Below are positions 18,504 to 28,100 of a stretch of 64,000 nucleotides of DNA, piece after piece. The stretch comes from JBNAVJ01 sp049700455 (GTDB taxonomy: Bacteria; Bacteroidota; Ignavibacteria; Tepidaquicellales; Tepidaquicellaceae). Numbering within the stretch: the stretch's first letter is position 1; each line of letters begins with the position of its first letter. The translations under genes were made by a program, and so were the position numbers. A model generated the notes under the pieces. The model saw only the letters and a program-made list of their open reading frames with translations, made no database searches and was not told where the DNA came from. The stretch spans positions 1-64,000 of the forward strand of contig JBNAVJ010000010.1 of assembly GCA_049700455.1 (NCBI GenBank). Reading direction: 5' to 3'.

Positions 18504-19643
18504 ATGGAAGAAAACAAAAAACTTGAAGATGTAAACTTGAGTGTTTTACTTAGCAAAGAAGAGATTGAAAAGATTTCACGAAAGGTTGTAGAGGATGTAT
18601 TGTATTCACAGGCTGGAGGTAATATACCTCCAGAGCCATTCAGGTCAGCAGAAAATCGTGAAAATCCTGAAGTACAGGAGGGGAGAAAATTTTTGAAAGC
18701 GATAGTGTACAACAAGCCTGAGTTATTTCCTGAACGGTATAAGAATTTTCTTAATGAAACAGTTGGTTCAGCGGGAGGTTATCTTGTCCCTCAACAGTGG
18801 TACAACAAAATTATGAGTCTTGTAACAGATGGGGGGGTGGTGAGAAAAAATGCAACAGTAATGAATATGACCCGAAGAGATTTAGTGATACCTACACTTG
18901 AACAACTTCCCTCATTCAGTTTTGTAACCGAAGGTACAATGAAGCCGGTAAGTAATCCTGGTTTCGGGCAGGTAGTACTTTCGAGAAAAGATGGTGGATT
19001 CATAGTAGTTTTTTCCAGACAATTGCTTGAAGATGAGGCATTTGATGTAATGGGATTTGTTTCCGGAATAGCGGCTCAAATAATCAGTCGTACTGAGGAC
19101 CTTGCAGGATTTAAGGGGATTTTACCTTTCATTAAAGGGGTTTATGATAGTTCTGTTAATACAAAAAAAGTAGAAATCAGCGGGATAACTTTTGCTGATC
19201 TTAAATACAAATCAATTATTGAAATGGTGTCAGCTATTCCTTCGGAAACGCTTGGAAACGCAAAGTGGTATATGCATAGATCTGTTTATGGATTTATCAA
19301 ATCGCTTACTTATGAGAGTGGTGAATTTGTGTTGACCCCTGATGAGAGAAAATCAAACACACTTGAAGGATATCCGGTTGTGTTAACAGATCAGAGTTAT
19401 GCTATGACAGAATCAGCTCCCGGGAGAGGTTTTATTGCTTTTGGTGACTTGAAATATATGATACTTGGTACGAGAAACTCATTAACAATAGATTTTTCAA
19501 AAGATGCAACAGTTGATATGGGCGGAGGTACAACGGTAAATTTATGGCAGAATGGACTTGTTGGGTTAAATTTTGGAACGTCGTTTGATATAAAATTTAG
19601 TTTTCCTTCTGCAATAGCAGTAGCAAAAACTCAGGATAACTAA
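18504..19643 (+). CDS. HK97-fold major capsid protein
   Basis: 379 residues. The first 90 or so are charged and helical, the expected cleaved scaffold (delta) domain. The mature fold begins near ETVGSAGGYLVPQQWYN. Typical capsid landmarks follow: RRDLVIPTL, the central helix AAQIISRTEDLAGFKG, NAKWYMHRSVYGFIKSL, LEGYPVVLTD and FGDLKYMILGTRNSLTIDFS. The strongest ribosome site in the cassette (AGGAG at 18492-18496, seven bases before the ATG) fits high expression. A hairpin terminator directly after the stop would lower expression of downstream genes. An encapsulin is ruled out by the adjacent portal and protease genes. Confidence 0.93.
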   Translation: MEENKKLEDVNLSVLLSKEEIEKISRKVVEDVLYSQAGGNIPPEPFRSAENRENPEVQEGRKFLKAIVYNKPELFPERYKNFLNETVGSAGGYLVPQQWYNKIMSLVTDGGVVRKNATVMNMTRRDLVIPTLEQLPSFSFVTEGTMKPVSNPGFGQVVLSRKDGGFIVVFSRQLLEDEAFDVMGFVSGIAAQIISRTEDLAGFKGILPFIKGVYDSSVNTKKVEISGITFADLKYKSIIEMVSAIPSETLGNAKWYMHRSVYGFIKSLTYESGEFVLTPDERKSNTLEGYPVVLTDQSYAMTESAPGRGFIAFGDLKYMILGTRNSLTIDFSKDATVDMGGGTTVNLWQNGLVGLNFGTSFDIKFSFPSAIAVAKTQDN

Positions 19644-19655
19644 TCTTTTGGTGGC

Positions 19656-19684
19656 GGTGCGGGTTAATGTGCCCGCACCTTTAT
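19656..19684 (+). terminator. Hairpin terminator/attenuator after the capsid gene
   Basis: Perfect 8-bp GC-rich stem GGTGCGGG (19656-19663) / CCCGCACC (19672-19679), loop TTAATGTG, followed by TTTATTT. It lies 13 bases past the capsid stop and 20 before the connector start, so it probably stops most transcripts while letting some read through. Confidence 0.75.
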
Positions 19685-19703
19685 TTAAGTCTTAAATATA
19701 ATT

Positions 19704-20333
19704 ATGATTAATCTTAATGATTTAAAAACATTTCTGAGGGTAAGCGATAATACTCTTGATGGGTTTCTACTTGGGATTATTGATATGTCGGTTGGAAGGA
19801 TAAATAATATATGCAGACGCAACATAAATTATGGTAGCAGAGATGATATTATTGATGGTAGTGGTCAGGATATTATCTGGTTAAAGGATTATCCTGTCGA
19901 GAAGGTTGTATCGGTTAAATACAGAATTGACAACAGCGGTTTTATACATAACCTTTTCGATGGTAGTAATATAGATACTAATATCTATCTTGAGAATCGT
20001 AGCGGAAAACTGATTTTGCTAAATGGATATAAATTACCGACTGGAGTTAGCAATGTAAAAATATCTTATTTTGCCGGTTATATGGAGAATGCTCCTGTTT
20101 CTGCGTGTGAGATTCCTGCTGATTTGAAATATGTTTGTATGTTAATGTCAGCCCAGACTTTTCTCAAAAGCTTTCAAAATGCAGAAGACGACTTTAAGCG
20201 AAGACTCGGTCTGGAAGCTTATGAAAAATATATTAAAGAAGCTACTGCGACGGAAACGAGAATTTCGCTTAAATATACGGATGAAGACTTTGAAGCGCTG
20301 CTGGATAAATACAAATCATTAAGGATAACATAA
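19704..20333 (+). CDS. Head-tail connector (gp6-like adaptor)
   Basis: 209 residues. The first 30 residues (INLNDLKTFLRVSDNTLDGFLLGIIDMSVGRINNIC) have the pattern of gp6/gp15-like connector proteins, which bind below the portal and prepare the head for tail joining. A beta-rich middle (IIWLKDYPVEKVVSVKYRID) is followed by a helical C-terminus (LKYVCMLMSAQTFLKSFQNAEDD), as in that family. It is longer than the usual roughly 100 residues, with an inserted beta domain. The gene after it is not a tail gene but a small membrane protein, so the adaptor chain stops here. Separated from the capsid gene by a terminator hairpin. Confidence 0.75.
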   Translation: MINLNDLKTFLRVSDNTLDGFLLGIIDMSVGRINNICRRNINYGSRDDIIDGSGQDIIWLKDYPVEKVVSVKYRIDNSGFIHNLFDGSNIDTNIYLENRSGKLILLNGYKLPTGVSNVKISYFAGYMENAPVSACEIPADLKYVCMLMSAQTFLKSFQNAEDDFKRRLGLEAYEKYIKEATATETRISLKYTDEDFEALLDKYKSLRIT

Positions 20334-20345
20334 AGAGCCAAAAAA

Positions 20346-20576
20346 ATGCAAATTTTCAGCGATAAAACAAGTATAGTATTTTACCTGAAAGATTTTATAA
20401 AGATTCTTTTTCAGGTATGTGTTGTAGCGGGGACTGCAATTGCTTTGTTCTATAACCTTCAGAATGAATTTAATCTGTTGAAGCAGGAAGTAATATATTT
20501 GAGAAAAGATGTAAACGATATGAAAGTTGAGTTGAGAACACATATTGATAGATACAATAATGAATTTAAAAGATAA
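20346..20576 (+). CDS. Small single-pass membrane protein with coiled coil (holin-like)
   Basis: 76 residues. One membrane segment at about residues 19-38 (ILFQVCVVAGTAIALFY), then a heptad-rich coiled coil (LLKQEVIYLRKDVNDMKVELRTHIDRY). Small membrane proteins of this kind in phage lysis regions act as holins or holin partners (compare XhlA/BhlA, where the order of coiled coil and membrane helix can differ). Assignment rests on position between the connector and the endolysin and on architecture, not a specific motif. Twelve bases after the connector stop. Confidence 0.6.
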   Translation: MQIFSDKTSIVFYLKDFIKILFQVCVVAGTAIALFYNLQNEFNLLKQEVIYLRKDVNDMKVELRTHIDRYNNEFKR

Positions 20577-20591
20577 GAAATCAGGTAGAAA

Positions 20592-20828
20592 ATGTTGAGA
20601 AAATTTTTCAATGAAGGCGGTGAGTTTTCTATGATGAGATTGATGGCATTTGTTACAGTATTGACTGGAATTTCGGTTGCTGTTGTAATTGTGGTTCTTT
20701 CACTTGTAAAATTCGAGATTGTATATATCAGGGAAATGATAGGGCTTGTAGGAATACTTTTAAGTATTGGTTTTGGAGGTAAGACGCTTCAGAAAATTTT
20801 TGAAAACTCTTCCGGAGAAAGTAAATGA
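20592..20828 (+). CDS. Holin-like protein with two membrane helices
   Basis: 78 residues: a short amphipathic N-terminus with a MMRLM segment, membrane helix about 18-40 (FVTVLTGISVAVVIVVLSLV), a turn, helix about 48-63 (MIGLVGILLSIGFGG) and a KTLQKIFE tail. The GGKxxQKxxE ending is like small holins of Bacteroidota phages. It would make pores in the inner membrane to release or activate the M15 endolysin two genes downstream. Its stop overlaps the next start by four bases (ATGA). Confidence 0.65.
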   Translation: MLRKFFNEGGEFSMMRLMAFVTVLTGISVAVVIVVLSLVKFEIVYIREMIGLVGILLSIGFGGKTLQKIFENSSGESK

Positions 20829-21445
20829 GACAGTCTCTCAAATATGTTGCAGTGGCAATAGGGATAATAATTCTGCTATTTCTTAACCAGTTTTTGAGAC
20901 GCAAATTTGATAGACACAATTACTATGTAATACGCGATACGAGTCTGCTATCAACAGTTGAAAAAAATCTAAAGCGCGATACTGTCATAAGGGTTTATGA
21001 AAAAATTATATACAGGCAGATGAAACCAAAAGAGGTATATGTTGATCGTCCTGACAGTGCCGGGCTGGAAAAGTGGAAAAAGATGGATTTAATGTTGCGA
21101 CTTCAAAAAAAACACGATGAGTTGAGCATTACAGCCTTGAACCAACAGGACTCGCTGATAAAAGAATTCAGGTTTGGTGGTGTGCCGGATAACTTTACTG
21201 TTACTGCAAAAGCAGGCGATGTGTTTGTCAAAATGTCTCGTTTCCAGTGGGAGGGGATTGAAACAGGAATTGAGGTAAGAAAGGACATCTTCAGCGACAG
21301 GAAGTTAAGTGCAGATTTTCTTTTGAGTAGCGAGGTCTTAATTATTGGGAGAATCGGGATAGGATGCGTGATAAGATATCCTTTAGTTGAGCTAAATTCT
21401 AATAAATTAGAAGTTGGGATAAATTTAAACTACAAAATAAAATGA
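20825..21445 (+). CDS. Membrane-anchored protein of the lysis region, unknown function
   Basis: 206 residues. An N-terminal membrane anchor at about residues 8-24 (VAVAIGIIILLFLNQFL) is followed by a charged helical stretch (about 40-120) and a beta-rich C-terminus ending LEVGINLNYKIK, like a strand from a small barrel or sheet. Four-base overlaps with both the holin-like gene and the endolysin gene tie it to the lysis module. An i-spanin-like role, linking inner and outer membrane, is inference from position and topology. I do not recognise a named domain. Confidence 0.55.
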   Translation: MRQSLKYVAVAIGIIILLFLNQFLRRKFDRHNYYVIRDTSLLSTVEKNLKRDTVIRVYEKIIYRQMKPKEVYVDRPDSAGLEKWKKMDLMLRLQKKHDELSITALNQQDSLIKEFRFGGVPDNFTVTAKAGDVFVKMSRFQWEGIETGIEVRKDIFSDRKLSADFLLSSEVLIIGRIGIGCVIRYPLVELNSNKLEVGINLNYKIK

Positions 21446-21885
21446 ACTTTGAGACAATTAAAAATCATTATCGGAACAGAATAGTTCCATCTGAAAAATT
21501 TGATTCATTGATGCCCGTCAGGGATCTGGGATTATTACTGCCAGAGTTTTTTGATACACTTGTTAAATGTTTTGATGAGTTTGAAAGCTTATATCCCGAG
21601 CAGAAAATTTATGTTGTGGAAACTTATCGTAGTAACAGGCTACAGCGTAAGTATTTTAACGAGGGAAGAAGCAAGATACGTGCCTATGGTATGCATCATT
21701 TTGGTATAGCAGCAGATGTGGCGTTTTTGATAGAAGGAATGGTGAGTTATGAAGGCAATTATGCTGATTTGCGTGAAATATTTAAGAATAATGCTTTGTA
21801 TGTGCTTGATTGGGAGCTTTGCCATGTGCAATACATACCTGTCTCTCAACAGTCAGATTTAAGAAGGTTAATACTCAACAGTTAA
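21442..21885 (+). CDS. M15-family peptidoglycan peptidase (endolysin)
   Basis: 147 residues. The zinc-binding pattern of D-Ala-D-Ala carboxypeptidase/L-Ala-D-Glu endopeptidases is intact: His85 and Asp92 in GMHHFGIAADV (HxxGxAxD), then Glu125 and His128 in DWELCHVQY (catalytic Glu, third zinc ligand). The ETYRSNRLQRKYFNEGR segment is the usual substrate-groove region. No signal peptide, so export depends on a holin, consistent with the two small membrane proteins upstream. ATGA overlap with the previous gene. Last gene of the cassette; about 230 non-coding bases follow before the large T9SS gene. Confidence 0.88.
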   Translation: MNFETIKNHYRNRIVPSEKFDSLMPVRDLGLLLPEFFDTLVKCFDEFESLYPEQKIYVVETYRSNRLQRKYFNEGRSKIRAYGMHHFGIAADVAFLIEGMVSYEGNYADLREIFKNNALYVLDWELCHVQYIPVSQQSDLRRLILNS

Positions 21886-22024
21886 TATCTACTGGGGGAT
21901 GAATATAAAGAGAAAATGAATAGAAAAAAATAAAAAATCCCCAATTTTTAAATTTAGGTAATAGAGAAGGCTAAATCCTCAACCAAAAGTGTAGAGATTT
22001 TAGTTTTTTTTTTGCATTTTTCAC

Positions 22025-22053
22025 TTGTTTTTTTTTAAAAGGTTTTATATATT
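22025..22053 (+). promoter_or_regulatory. Candidate promoter of the giant beta-helix gene
   Basis: TTGTTT (22025-22030), a 17-base spacer and TATATT (22048-22053), with the ATG 63 bases downstream. The surrounding 230 bases are extremely T/A-rich, so a chance match is possible. A weak ATCCCC inverted repeat at 21895-21942 with an AT tract after it could end the lysis transcript. Confidence 0.4.
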
Positions 22054-22116
22054 TTTGTATTACTATAGGGACAGGATTCTGCACTCCAGCTGCAGAGAAA
22101 AAGCAAAAAAGAAAAT

Positions 22117-25100
22117 ATGGTGACAATTATTACCTTGTTTACACGCAATTTATTGCGTGTTAATAAAACCTTAAGCCTTGTATTTTTTCTCTTACTCATT
22201 CACACCCGCGCATTCTCTCAAGTAACCGTGTCTGGCTCTAATGGTGCAAATGGCACTTATGCGACCCTTGGAGCTGCGTTTGCCGCTATAAATGGTAACT
22301 CGCAGACGGGAATGACAATTACCATAACGATTACAGGAAATACCACAGAAACTGCTACTGCAACTTTGAATGCAGGGGCGTGGAACTCGATTACAATTTC
22401 ACCGTCAGGAGGTTCATTTACAATATCCGGTAATATTGATGGTGTACCACTGATAAATTTCAATGGAGCTGATTTTGTTACTATTGATGGACTTAATACT
22501 GGCGGTAACTATCTTACTATTTCTAATACAAGTACCAGCAACACGAGTGGGACATCCACAATAAAGTTTATTAACGATGCTATCAGGAACACAGTTCAGA
22601 ATTGTTCCGTTCTGGGTTCAGCTACAGTGCCTCTGGCAACCAATGGTGGAAATATCTTTATCAGTACCGCAGCAACTGGAGGTAGGGGGAACGATAGTAT
22701 TACCATTTCAAACTGTAAAATTGGTCCTGCTGGAACTAACCTTCCATCAAAAGGTATCTATGCCAATGGTTCAACAACGAACTCACAGATTGCAAATAGT
22801 AACATTGTTGTTAAAAACTGCGAGATTTACGACTATTTCCTTACGAGCGGATGTGCGGGCATATACATTCTAACTGGAAACACTGACTGGACAATACAAG
22901 ACAACAAGTTTTATGAAACGGCAACTCGAACGTTTACAGCTGCGGGTACCTGGAACGGTATTTATTTTTCCAATGCTACTTATGGCAATAATATTATTAT
23001 AAGAGGAAATATTATTGGCTATTCTTCTAATTCACAAACTGGAACGCTAACACTCACAGGTTCTACAGTTGCAGGCTCTTTTCAGGGCATTTATCTTAAT
23101 ACGTTGCCAGGTGCGACAAATCCTTGTATTATTAATAAAAATATTATATCCGATATCTCCTTAACTTCTTCTACCGGGACTTTATATGGAATCTATAATA
23201 ATACAACAGCCAGTTCTAATACAATAAATATTGACAGTAATATAGTAAGAAATATTGCTACCTATACCACAACAGGAGCTCATTGTGGAATATATGCAGG
23301 AAGCGCTACAACATTAACCGTAAACAACAATACTATAGATAATATCACCAGAACAGGAAACGCTTTTATCTATGGAATACAGATAGTCAGTCCTACAAAC
23401 GTAACGATGAATTACAACACAATATCCAATTTAGCTATAAACAGTGCAACTTCTACGGCTTCTATTTATGGTATATATAGTCTTAGTTCCGCGGTGAACG
23501 TAACTGGAAACTATAATAACATCTTCAACATTTCAACAACTTCAACATCGTCAGTAACGCTTGGGGGCATAAGGGAGTATGGAGTTGCAGACAACAAGAC
23601 TTTTCAGAATAATAATATTTATAATTTTTCAACTGCAGGTCCAGCCACTTTTTATGGTATTTATGTGAGTATTGGGACGGTGAATATAAGCGGAAATCAG
23701 ATTTTTAAATTTAGAAATTATGTCTCAGGTAGTTTTTATGGAATTTATGACAGTAGCACCACCACAAGCGTTACTCACACTATAGCAAACAATACAGTTA
23801 AAAATCTTTATACTGCTAATGGCGGTGCTACAGCAATGAGAGTTTACGGGATTTATGGTTTAAACTCTACTTCCTCGACATCAAATTGTTATGGTAATAT
23901 GGTGGATTCGTTAGTAAATACAGGTAGGGGTGCAATTTATGGAATATACTTTAGCACCAATCAATATTTGAATGTATATGGCAATACGGTCAGACGTTTA
24001 AGAAGTGAAGGAACAGGGGCGAGCGGTCAGGTATTAGCAATTTATTTATCTTCAGAGGGTACAACTACCAATTGCTATCAGAATACTATAAACAGTCTAT
24101 ATGATTCACGTTGGAGCATCTTTGGGATTTACAGTAAAAGCGGGGTTACAACTAACATTTACAAAAACAACCTGTATGATTTTAATGCTCCGCAATCGGG
24201 AAGCGGAGGTGATTCCTGCACAGTGTATGGGATATGTACTGGTTCAAGTACAGGCAGTTCTGTTACAAATGTGTATAATAATTTTATTTCTGATTTCCGC
24301 TGGAATGGGACAAGGTATCTGGGAGCAGGCCTGTATTTGTTTGGTTCAACCTCTGGTACTACACACAACTATTTTTACAATACTGTATATTTACAAAATA
24401 CAGGGACTGGTGCTACAACGGTATCACTTTATGCAAACACGACCCCGACGCTTGACTTGAGGAACAATATACTGGTCAACACATCAAGCGGGGGTTATGC
24501 CATAGGGATCAGTAGGTCAAGTACAACTTTAACGACTTATTCCGGTAATTCAAATAACAACTGTATTTATTCCGGGACTCCGGGCCCAAACAATCTGATA
24601 TATTCCGATGGTACAAATTCAGACCAGACAATAGCTCAATACAGAGCACGTGTAGCTCCGAGAGATGGCGCTTCATTTTCAGAAAACCCACCTTTTGTTA
24701 ACATAAGTTCGACACCTTATAATTTGCATTTGAGAACAGATGTCCCAACCCTATGCGAAAGCGGTGGTACAAGAGTCACAAGTCCTATTGCAATTACTAC
24801 AGACTATGATGATGATATAAGGTGGGGTGAAAGCGGATATACTGGAACTGGAACTGCGGTTGATATTGGCGCTGATGAATTCAATGGGATTCCAATAGAT
24901 TTAGTTCCTCCTACAATTTCATATACTTTGCTTACAAACACATCATCTACGACAAATAGAACATTGAGTAATTTTGCAACGATAACAGATGCAAGCGGGG
25001 TGAATACGACTTCAGGTACAGCGCCAAGAATTTATTACAAGAGGTCAACAGATGCTAATACTTTCAATGATAATACTTCGTTAACCAATGGCTGGAAATG

Positions 25101-28100
25101 GACTGAAGCTACAAACACAAGTTCGCCATTTAGCTTCACAATTGATTACAGTCTATTGTATGGAGGAGGTGGAGTAACTGTTGGGGATGTAGTGCAGTAT
25201 TTTGTAGTGGCTCAGGATCTTGCAACGACGCCGAATGTAGGTATTAACTCTGGGGTATTTGCCAATCCACAGGCGAGTGTAAATTTACAATCTAATGCTT
25301 TCCCGATTGGTGGAACAATAAATAGTTATACAATAGTGAGCTCTCCGCTTGCGGGTACATATACTGTTGGACTGAGTATGTTTAATAAGGTTACAGGTAA
25401 GAACCTTTATTACCAGACCTTTACGAGAATTGTCAAACGTGAAGTTACAGAGATGGATGGGTCAGTTAACAATACAGGGACCCAAAAGGATGTATTGGTT
25501 AATATCAATTCAACCAGTCGGGTTAAAAATACTAAACAAAACATTGGTTTTAATTCTGAAAAGATTGAAAAAGAGAGTAATCCACTAACCGACAATTTGC
25601 AGAAAACTGACGATAGAACTTCGATTGATAAAATTTCTCCAGATGTGGGGATTAAGAAAGAAAATAAAGGTCAGGACGTGATGGTTACAAGGTGTTATGA
25701 TGAAAAGATGATATCAAATAGTAGAATCCGTGTGATTGAAGTTGTTGAGGAATATTCAGTCTTGATGGAAAATGGCAAACCCTACACAGGACCGGACGCT
25801 GTCATTGGGCTGAGAAACGGAATTGGCACCGCTGACTCTCCTAACGGTGTATATACTACCATAACAGCTGCTATTAATGACCTGAACAACAGAGGAGTGA
25901 GTGGGGTTGTTACATTTTTACTGGTTGATGCAACATACACAGGTGAGACACTTCCACTTGTAATAAATGTAATAAATGAGTACAAGCCCACATCAAACAA
26001 CACAGTAACAATTAAACCAAACACAGGCATTTCAGCAACGGTGAGTGGGTCAGTAAATAACGGAGCTATCTTGAAAATATATAATACGGATTATATAATT
26101 ATAGATGGTTCCAATAGTGGAGGTACAAGCAGGGATTTAACAATTAGTAATACTTCTTCAACAAGTCCTAATGTTATCTGGGTAGGGTCAAGCGGAACAA
26201 CGCCGATAAGCAATATAACAGTTAAGAATTGTATATTAAACAATGGAGCGAACACAAGCAGTGCGGTAGTTATAAGTGATGGTGGAACCGTAGGTAATCC
26301 GGGATATTTCAATAACATTACAATTCAAAATAATCAGATTACAAAGGCTTATATAGGCGTATATGCTAATGGAGGGACATCACCGCAGCAGGGAAGTAAC
26401 TTGAGTTATATAAACAACACTTTAACTTCAAGCGGAACTGATGCTATAAAGTATAGTGGGCTATATATGCAAGGGGTAAATGGTGCCACTGTAAAAGGCA
26501 ATGTGGTAGCAAACTTTGAGAGTACTTCTGGTGAAGACGATAGGGGCATCTGGCTTGCAAGCGGTACAATAAATGCAACAGTTGAAAGGAATAACATATA
26601 CACATTAAAATACACGGGTACAGGCGGATATGGGAGTTATGGAATAGCAGTAACTTCTGTAGTAAGCTCCTGCAACGATGTGATAAAGAATAACCTGATA
26701 TACGATATAAGTGGAGACGGATGGGATTATACCAGTATTCTTACTGACAATCCTATGGGGATATATCTTGGTGGTGGTACGCAAACAGGGGTAAAGATTT
26801 ATAATAATTCCATATACTTGAGCGGAAACACCCTGAATCAAACCAGCGCCCTTTCTATGGGTATATGTCTTGCAACAGGTTCAACAGCAGAGATAAGGAA
26901 CAATGTGATAGTAAACAATCTTGGTTTATTATCCACAACAGGTTATGGTGCAACTGGAATATACTTACAGAGTGGCATAAGTCAGCTTGAGGGTTCTGAT
27001 TACAATGACATATATGTAAATCCGACAGGCAGCGGAGTAAAATTGATAGGGAAAGTGAGTACCACCGACTACGCAACGCTTTCAGCCTGGCGGACAGCAA
27101 CGGGGCAGGAACGGCTTTCAATTACAGGGGACCCTGGTTTTACTTCCACAACGAACCTTCAACCTGATGTAAACAATGTAAATTGCTGGAACATACATGG
27201 GAAAGGCTATCCTATAAGTTCAGTTACAGATGATTATGCAGGTAACGGTCGCAGTACGAGTGTATCAAGCGGGGCACCTGATATAGGAGCTTATGAATTT
27301 ACTCCATCAGTAACGCCATCAGATGCTACACAGAGTGGAACAATAAGCGATGGTAATACAACAAGTTACACGGTAGCGGGAAATGTAATAGCGGTTATCA
27401 CCTGGCATGGGACAAATCTACCAACTTCACTCAGCGCTAAATATTACTCAGGTGTCTGGCCCAGCAATACACCAGGCGGGGCGCAGTATAGTAATGTGTA
27501 TTTTGACCTAACACCAACGGGAGGGAGTGGATATACGTATGATTTGACATTGTATTATACTCCCGGTTTAATAGGTACAATCAGTGGGGAGAATTACCTG
27601 CGGCTTGCTCATTACACAGGTGGCAGCTGGAATCAACATCAGACTGAGATTCCCAATACGACAAATAAGTCAATAACAGTAAATGGGTTAAGCTCGTTTT
27701 CAGCCTTTGCATTTGGAGATGCTAATGCACCATTACCGTTGTTATTGAGTGGGTTTAGTGGAAGAGTAGTGAATCAACGGGATGTAGAAATGAAATGGAA
27801 GACAGTAAAGGAATACAATAACCGAGGATTTGAAATAGAGCGTACAATATCAGGTAAGGAGGAATGGAAGACAGTGGATTTTGTGAAAGGGATGGGAACA
27901 AAGGAAAGTGAAACAGAATATATGTATGTTGATAGAAAATTAAATACCGGGAAATACAGATATAGATTGAAACAAATAGACAATAATGGATATTATAGTT
28001 ATTATGATATGACAGAGGAGATGGAGATAGGATTGCCCGGTAAGTATGATATATCTCAGAATTACCCCAATCCATTTAATCCTGTAACAAAAATAGATTA

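Larger units (their letters stand above)
16681..21885 (+). mobile_element. Compact phage-derived HK97-type head and lysis cassette
   Basis: Eight plus-strand genes in canonical siphophage order: portal, prohead protease, major capsid, connector, two small membrane proteins, a membrane-anchored protein and an M15 endolysin. All are open with short gaps or overlaps. No large or small terminase, tail tube, tape measure, integrase or repressor gene lies anywhere in the window, and no flanking att-like repeat or tRNA target was found. The cassette may be a domesticated remnant, a gene transfer agent-like unit or a capsid-encoding satellite; the sequence does not decide between these. Confidence 0.75.

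Noticed and set aside
16681..21885. Encapsulin nanocompartment
   Set aside because: The capsid-fold gene is flanked by a true portal and prohead protease and carries a scaffold-like N-terminus, which encapsulins lack.
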